From the NCBI RefSeq assembly GCF_000463015.1, contig NC_022247.1, positions 248,001 to 312,000 of the forward strand: a stretch of 64,000 nucleotides of DNA, given 5' to 3'. Each line of letters starts with the position of its first letter. Position 1 is the stretch's first letter. Positions 59,640-64,000 of the stretch are shown here, piece by piece. Source of the DNA: Variovorax paradoxus B4 (GTDB lineage Bacteria; Pseudomonadota; Gammaproteobacteria; Burkholderiales; Burkholderiaceae_C). The translations under genes were made by a program, and so were the position numbers. The notes below the pieces were generated by a model. The model ran no database searches, was not told where the DNA came from, and was given only the letters and a program-made list of their open reading frames with translations.

Positions 59640-60740
59640 ATGCCGCGCCCCATTCTCGCCACTGTCCACACCGCCGCGCTTCGCCACAACCTCGACCGGG
59701 CACGGCGTGCCGCTGTCGATGCCCGCGTCTGGGCCGTGGTCAAGGCCAATGCCTATGGGCATGGCATCGAGCGGGTCTATGAGGGCCTGCGCGGCGCTGA
59801 CGGCTTTGCGCTGCTCGACCTGGCCGAAGCCGAACGCGTGCGCGCCCTCGGCTGGCGCGGCCCGGTGCTGCTGCTCGAAGGCGTGTTCGAGGCGCGCGAC
59901 CTGGAGTTGTGCTCGCGGCTCGATCTCTGGCACGCGGTGCACTGCGACGAGCAGATCGACATGCTCGCGGCCCACAAGACACTCAAGCCGCAGCGCGTGT
60001 TCCTCAAGATGAATTCCGGCATGAACCGCTTGGGCTTCACGCCCGAGCGTTTCGGCTCGGCCTGGACGCGCCTGAACGCGTTGCCGCAGGTCGACGAGAT
60101 CTCGCTGATGACGCATTTCAGCGACGCCGATGGCGCGCGCGGCATCGCGCACCAGCTGGAAGTGTTCGACCGCGTCACCCACGACCTGCCGGGCGAACGC
60201 TCCATCGCCAACAGCGCCGCAACCCTGCGCCACGCCCGGCAGACCCGCGGCGACTGGGTACGCCCGGGCATCGTGCTGTACGGCAGCGCGCCCGACTTTC
60301 CCGAGCACGACGCGGCGCACTGGCAGCTCCAGCCCACCATGACGCTGTCGACCAAACTGATCGGGGTGCAGACGCTGAAGGCCGGCGACACCATCGGCTA
60401 CGGCTCCAACTTCACGGCCGACGGGCCGCTCACCATCGGCGTGGCGGCGGTCGGCTATGCCGACGGCTATCCGCGCCACTGCAACACCGGCACGCCCGTG
60501 CTGGTGAACGGCGTTCGCACCCGCATGGTGGGCCGCGTGAGCATGGACATGATCACCGTCGACCTCACGCCCGTGCCCGACGCGAAGTTCGGCACCGAGG
60601 TCACGCTGTGGGGCCGCTCGGCCGTGACCGGCGCGGTGCTGCCCATCGACGAGGTCGCGCAGGCGGCCGGCACGGTCGGCTACGAGCTCATGTGCGCGGT
60701 GGCGCCGCGCGTGCCCTTCGCTCCCGCCGACGACGAATGA
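59640..60740 (+). CDS. alr: Alanine racemase
   Basis: A 366-residue PLP enzyme. The Schiff-base Lys35 is in [45 protein letters not shown] and [11 protein letters not shown] follow, and the catalytic Tyr region [16 protein letters not shown] lies near residue 273. It makes D-alanine for peptidoglycan. The start is the first ATG with homology; the frame upstream is unlike the family. The gene overlaps the next one by four bases (ATGA). Confidence 0.95.
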   Translation: MPRPILATVHTAALRHNLDRARRAAVDARVWAVVKANAYGHGIERVYEGLRGADGFALLDLAEAERVRALGWRGPVLLLEGVFEARDLELCSRLDLWHAVHCDEQIDMLAAHKTLKPQRVFLKMNSGMNRLGFTPERFGSAWTRLNALPQVDEISLMTHFSDADGARGIAHQLEVFDRVTHDLPGERSIANSAATLRHARQTRGDWVRPGIVLYGSAPDFPEHDAAHWQLQPTMTLSTKLIGVQTLKAGDTIGYGSNFTADGPLTIGVAAVGYADGYPRHCNTGTPVLVNGVRTRMVGRVSMDMITVDLTPVPDAKFGTEVTLWGRSAVTGAVLPIDEVAQAAGTVGYELMCAVAPRVPFAPADDE

Positions 60741-61471
60741 AGGTCCTCTCCAACTGGCGCTCGGTGCGCCTGTGGGAGACGCAGCTCGAGCGCGACCTGC
60801 ACCGCAACTACAGCCTGCGCACGCACGGCATCCTGATCGGCACCTTCACGCTGCTGCTGATGTGGGGCGTCTCCGCGCTGCAGATGCATGTGCTGGGCGT
60901 GCAGTCGCTGGCGGTGCGCTATTTGCTCACGCTGGGCGTGGGGTATCTGGGTTATCTGCTGGTGCTGCGCTGGTGGGCCAGGCGGCTGGTCGAGAACCGG
61001 GCCGACTTCAACGTCGATGCGGGTGACGTCGTCGATGCGGGTGAATTTGCGCTCGATGCGGGCGGCAGCCCGGGAAGCGGCGCCGGCGGCAGCGCACTGT
61101 CCGATGCAGCCAGCGGCGCGCTCGATGTGGCGGGCGCTGCGGACGAAGGCGCCGTCATCGTGGTGCCGGTGGTCGCGATCTTCCTGGTCTGCGTGGCCAT
61201 CGTGCTGGGCGCCGGCTCGCTGGTACTGCTCTACTTCAGCTGGGACGCGCTGCTGGCCGTGGCCGTCGAGGTGGCGTTCTCGTACGTGTCGGCGCGCGCG
61301 GCGGTGCGCGTGGCGCGCGAGGGCTGGTTGATGGCGGCCGTGCGGCTCACGTGGAAGCCGCTGCTGGGGGCCGTCGCCTGCGCCGTGATCCTGGGCGCGG
61401 TTCTGGACCACTTCATGCCCCAGGTCAATTCCCTGCCCGAGGCGGTGCGTGTCTTGTTGAAGAAGAACTGA
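60737..61471 (+). CDS. Membrane protein downstream of alr, unknown function
   Basis: A 244-residue protein translationally coupled to alr. Two N-terminal helices ([40 protein letters not shown]) are followed by a Gly/Ser/Asp-rich loop (about residues 90-135) and two more helices ([39 protein letters not shown]). The low-complexity loop is unusual. Similar genes follow alr in related bacteria by my recollection; the function is not known. Confidence 0.8.
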   Translation: MKVLSNWRSVRLWETQLERDLHRNYSLRTHGILIGTFTLLLMWGVSALQMHVLGVQSLAVRYLLTLGVGYLGYLLVLRWWARRLVENRADFNVDAGDVVDAGEFALDAGGSPGSGAGGSALSDAASGALDVAGAADEGAVIVVPVVAIFLVCVAIVLGAGSLVLLYFSWDALLAVAVEVAFSYVSARAAVRVAREGWLMAAVRLTWKPLLGAVACAVILGAVLDHFMPQVNSLPEAVRVLLKKN

Positions 61472-61482
61472 ATCGGCGGCGC

Positions 61483-62460
61483 TCAGTACAGCCCGAGCTG
61501 CCGCATCTTCAACCGGGCCAGCCCCAGCAGCGCATCGGTGAACGGCGTGGCGACCGCCGTCAGCTCGCCCAGTTCACGCACCACCGTCACCAGCGCATCA
61601 AGCTCCACGGATCGTCCGGCTTCCACGTCCTGCAGCATCGAGGTCTTGAACGCGCCGAGCTTCATCGTCACCGCATGCCGGTCTTCGGGGCTCTGCGTGA
61701 TCTCGATGCCGATGCGGTGTCCGATTTCCTTGGCCTCGAGCATCACGGCCGAGATGAAGCCGCGCACGTGGTCGTCGCCCATGATCAGGTCGGTGGTGAC
61801 GCCCGTGAGTGCGCTGATCGGGTTCACCGTCATGTTGCCCCACAGCTTGAACCACACGTCCTTCTGGATCTGCGGCGACAGCGTGGTGTCGATGCCGGTA
61901 CTCTGCAGCAGATCGACCAGTTTCTTCACGCGCGGCGTGGCTTCGCCCGAAGGCTCGCCCACGATCAGCCCGTTGCCGAAGTGATGCCGCACCACGCCCG
62001 GCGCATCGAGCGAGCAGCTCGCGTGCACCACGCAGCCGATCACGTTGCGCGATGGAATGGCCCTGGCGATCGCGCCGTCGGGGTCCACCGCTGCAAGGCG
62101 GTGACCGGTGATGGCGCCGCCGAAGCCGCCTTCGAGGAACCACCATGGCACGCCGTTCATGGCCACCAGCACGAGGGTGTCGGGTCCGATCAGCGGGCCG
62201 ATGCGTTCGGCCACGCCGGCCAGCGCCGGCGCCTTCACGGCGATGACCACCAGGTCCTGCACGCCGAGCGATTCGGGATCGGTCACCGCATTGACCGGCA
62301 CGCGCGTGCGCACGTTGCCCCGCATCAGCGAAAGGCCACCCTGCTGCAGTGCCTCGAGCGTGGCGCCGCGCGCCACCACGTTGAGGCGTTCACCGGCCTG
62401 CGCCAGGCCGGCGCCGATCCATCCGCCGATTGCGCCGGCGCCGTAGATGCAGATCTTCAT
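61483..62460 (-). CDS. panE: 2-dehydropantoate 2-reductase family protein
   Basis: A 325-residue NADP-dependent reductase. The Rossmann motif IYGAGAIGGWIGAGLAQAGE is at the N-terminus, with VIAVKAPALAGVAERIG and VLVAMNGVPWWF next. The C-terminal ApbA domain has KDVWFKLWGNMTVNPISALT, holding the conserved Lys and Asn. PanE makes pantoate for CoA; many paralogues act on other 2-oxo acids. It ends two bases from the aldolase gene start region, so it is in an operon with aldolase and the Bug protein, which favours a catabolic paralogue. Confidence 0.82.
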   Translation of the reverse strand: MKICIYGAGAIGGWIGAGLAQAGERLNVVARGATLEALQQGGLSLMRGNVRTRVPVNAVTDPESLGVQDLVVIAVKAPALAGVAERIGPLIGPDTLVLVAMNGVPWWFLEGGFGGAITGHRLAAVDPDGAIARAIPSRNVIGCVVHASCSLDAPGVVRHHFGNGLIVGEPSGEATPRVKKLVDLLQSTGIDTTLSPQIQKDVWFKLWGNMTVNPISALTGVTTDLIMGDDHVRGFISAVMLEAKEIGHRIGIEITQSPEDRHAVTMKLGAFKTSMLQDVEAGRSVELDALVTVVRELGELTAVATPFTDALLGLARLKMRQLGLY

Positions 62461-62461
62461 G

Positions 62462-63256
62462 TCAGTTCTTGTAGCTGGCGTCGATACGGTCGACCTGGCG
62501 CACCAGCGCATCGAACACGTCCTGCCCCGCGCCATGCTCGGGGCTGAACTGCAGCGCATCGCGCGTGCAGCGCTGCGCGATCTCCTCGCTCACCGGAATG
62601 GCCGCGCCCATCGAGAAGGTGGCCATCTGGATCTCGCAGGCGCGCTGCAGGGTCCAGAGAATCGCGAAGGTCTGCGGCAGCGTCCGCCCCCAGGCCAGCA
62701 GGCCGTGGTTGCGCAGGATCACGGCGTTGCGGTCGCCGATGCTCTTGAGCAGGCGCGGGCCCTCGTCGGCATGGATGGTGATGCCCTCGAAGTCGTGGTA
62801 CGCCACCATGCCGTGCAACTGCGCGGTATAGAAGTTGGTCTGCTGCAGGCCGCCCTGCAGGCAGGCCACGGCCACGCCGGCCGTGGTGTGCGTGTGCATC
62901 ACGCAGTGCGCGCCGGGCAGGCCGTCGTGGATGGCGGCATGCACCGTGAAGCCGGCCGGGTTCACCGGCCAGGTCGAACCGTCGAGCACCTTGCCCTGCA
63001 GGTCGATCTTCACCAGGTTGCCGGCCGTGACCTCGCTGTAGTGCAGCCCGAAGGGGTTGATGAGGAACTGCTTCTCTCCGCCCGTCACGCTGTCGGGCAG
63101 CCGCACCGTGATGTGGTTGTAGATCATCTCGGTCCAGCCCAGCATCGCGAACACGCGATAGCAGGCCGCAAGCTGTTCGCGCGCGGCGCGCTCGTCCGGA
63201 TGGATCGAGGGATGGACAGGCGCCGACGGCGGCACGCGGGTGGCGAGTGTGTTCAT
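62462..63256 (-). CDS. Class II aldolase/adducin family protein
   Basis: A 264-residue protein: MLGWTEMIYNHITVRLPDSV, LINPFGLHYSEVTAGNLVKI, the metal-binding CVMHTHTTAGVAVACLQGGL, and RNHGLLAWGRTLPQTFAILW with the third His. Class II aldolases cleave or decarboxylate hydroxy acids at a zinc site. Start ATG chosen at the first homology. It lies 20 bases after the Bug gene and abuts panE, suggesting a shared pathway for an imported organic acid. Confidence 0.85.
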   Translation of the reverse strand: MNTLATRVPPSAPVHPSIHPDERAAREQLAACYRVFAMLGWTEMIYNHITVRLPDSVTGGEKQFLINPFGLHYSEVTAGNLVKIDLQGKVLDGSTWPVNPAGFTVHAAIHDGLPGAHCVMHTHTTAGVAVACLQGGLQQTNFYTAQLHGMVAYHDFEGITIHADEGPRLLKSIGDRNAVILRNHGLLAWGRTLPQTFAILWTLQRACEIQMATFSMGAAIPVSEEIAQRCTRDALQFSPEHGAGQDVFDALVRQVDRIDASYKN

Positions 63257-63276
63257 TGCAGTTCCTTCATGCAGGT

Positions 63277-64000
63277 TTATCCCTCCGCGGTGAAGCCGAC
63301 TTCCTTGACGATCGGCGCCCACTTGGCGGTGTCTTTCTTCAGCAGGTCGGTCAGCTCGCCGGGTGTGGAAGACATGGCTTCCAGCCCGAAGTTGCCGAGG
63401 CCTTCGATCACGTCCTTGTGCGCCAGCGCGGTCTTCATGGAGGCGTTCAGCCGCGCTACCAGCTCCGGCGAGGCCTTGGCGGGCAGGAAGAAGGCGAACC
63501 ATTCGCTGTGCGCCATGTCCTGGATGCCCTGCTCGCCGAAGGTCGGCACGTCGGGCGCGAAGCGGCTGCGCTTGGCACCCGAGACGCCCAGGATGCGCAC
63601 CTTGCCCGAGGCCAGGTGCTGTGTGATGTCGCCGATGGGCCCCGAGACGGCCGAGATGTTGCCGCCCAGCAGGTCCAGCATGGCCGGCTGCGTGCCGCGG
63701 TAGGCCGCATGCTTGAGCTCGACGCCGCCCTTCTTGCCCAGCAGCGCGCCGATGAAGTGCGGCGTGGAGCCCGCGGCCGGCGAACCGAAATTGGCGCCGG
63801 CCGGATTGGCCTTGGCCCAGGCCAGGAACTCGGGCACCGTCTTCACGCTGGCGGGCACCGAGGGGCCGACCGCAAAGCCGAAGTCGAAGATGCAGGCGAT
63901 GCTGACCGGCGTGAGGTCGACCATCGGGTCGTACGGCAGCTTCTTGTAGATGTGCGGGTAGATCGTGAGGATGGAGGTGGGCGTCTGCAGGATGGTGGCG
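63277..64000 (-). CDS. Bug-family (TctC) periplasmic binding protein, 5' end outside the window
   Basis: The minus-strand frame is open to base 64000. It reads LTIYPHIYKKLPYDPM, then DLTPVSIACIFDFGFAVGPS, GSPAAGSTPHFIGALLG, GTQPAMLDLLGGNISAVSGP and SGKVRILGVSGAKRSRFAP. These are the tripartite tricarboxylate transporter substrate-binding (Bug) features. The signal peptide lies beyond the window. The family is hugely expanded in Variovorax, Bordetella and relatives. The linked aldolase and PanE-like genes suggest an organic acid ligand. Confidence 0.92.
   Translation of the reverse strand, partial: ATILQTPTSILTIYPHIYKKLPYDPMVDLTPVSIACIFDFGFAVGPSVPASVKTVPEFLAWAKANPAGANFGSPAAGSTPHFIGALLGKKGGVELKHAAYRGTQPAMLDLLGGNISAVSGPIGDITQHLASGKVRILGVSGAKRSRFAPDVPTFGEQGIQDMAHSEWFAFFLPAKASPELVARLNASMKTALAHKDVIEGLGNFGLEAMSSTPGELTDLLKKDTAKWAPIVKEVGFTAEG

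Overview
The window is high-GC DNA with dense gene packing. It looks like a Betaproteobacterium of the Comamonadaceae, most like Variovorax. The grounds are the type VI secretion (T6SS) gene order with a TssQ-type lipoprotein, a comM / TorF porin / glnK / amtB neighbourhood, a glcDEF set, and a Bug-type (TctC) binding protein. No sequence comparison could be run, so the genus is an inference.

Layout. (1) Bases 1-21192 are the end of a core T6SS locus. A plus-strand VgrG delivery module (partial vgrG, a small membrane protein, a DUF2169-pentapeptide adaptor, a second pentapeptide protein, DUF3540, PAAR-like DUF4150) is followed by the minus-strand genes pppA, tagH and tssQ. Then comes the plus-strand run tssJ, tssK, tssL, tssM, tagF, ppkA. 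An IS110-family element sits exactly at the tssM/tagF junction. (2) Bases 21221-46997 hold a wrecked comM, split by about 24.5 kb of accessory DNA (21635-46112) and missing about 80 central codons including Walker B. The island carries an IS66 element with a passenger gene, a truncated H-NS-like gene, and a zinc-ribbon DUF746 gene. It also carries a complete second VgrG operon on the minus strand: vgrG, DUF6484, DUF2169, ketosynthase-fold protein, PAAR-like/GHH nuclease effector, beta-propeller protein, HEAT-repeat protein, thioredoxin-like protein. Further along are a group II intron 5' remnant behind a terminator, an IS1380 element with a CTAG duplication, a histone H1-like gene divergent from a phospholipase D-like gene around a perfect 25-bp palindrome, a polytopic membrane protein, and a VOC/TPR chimeric ORF. 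(3) Bases 47153-64000 are ordinary chromosome: a sigma-54-type promoter before torF-glnK-amtB, an SMP-30 lactonase, a LysR regulator, glcDEF, glutathione peroxidase, an EamA transporter, an LplT-like transporter, alanine racemase, a PanE-like reductase, a class II aldolase and a truncated Bug protein.

How the genes work together. TssJ-TssL-TssM form the membrane complex and TssK links it to the baseplate. PpkA, PppA and TagH form the phosphorylation switch, with TagF as a repressor. The two VgrG modules each pair a VgrG with a DUF2169 adaptor and a PAAR-like tip. Only the island module shows an obvious toxin domain, so it reads as an acquired weapon cassette served by the neighbouring core machine. 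The tube, sheath and ClpV genes are not in this window and presumably lie before base 1.
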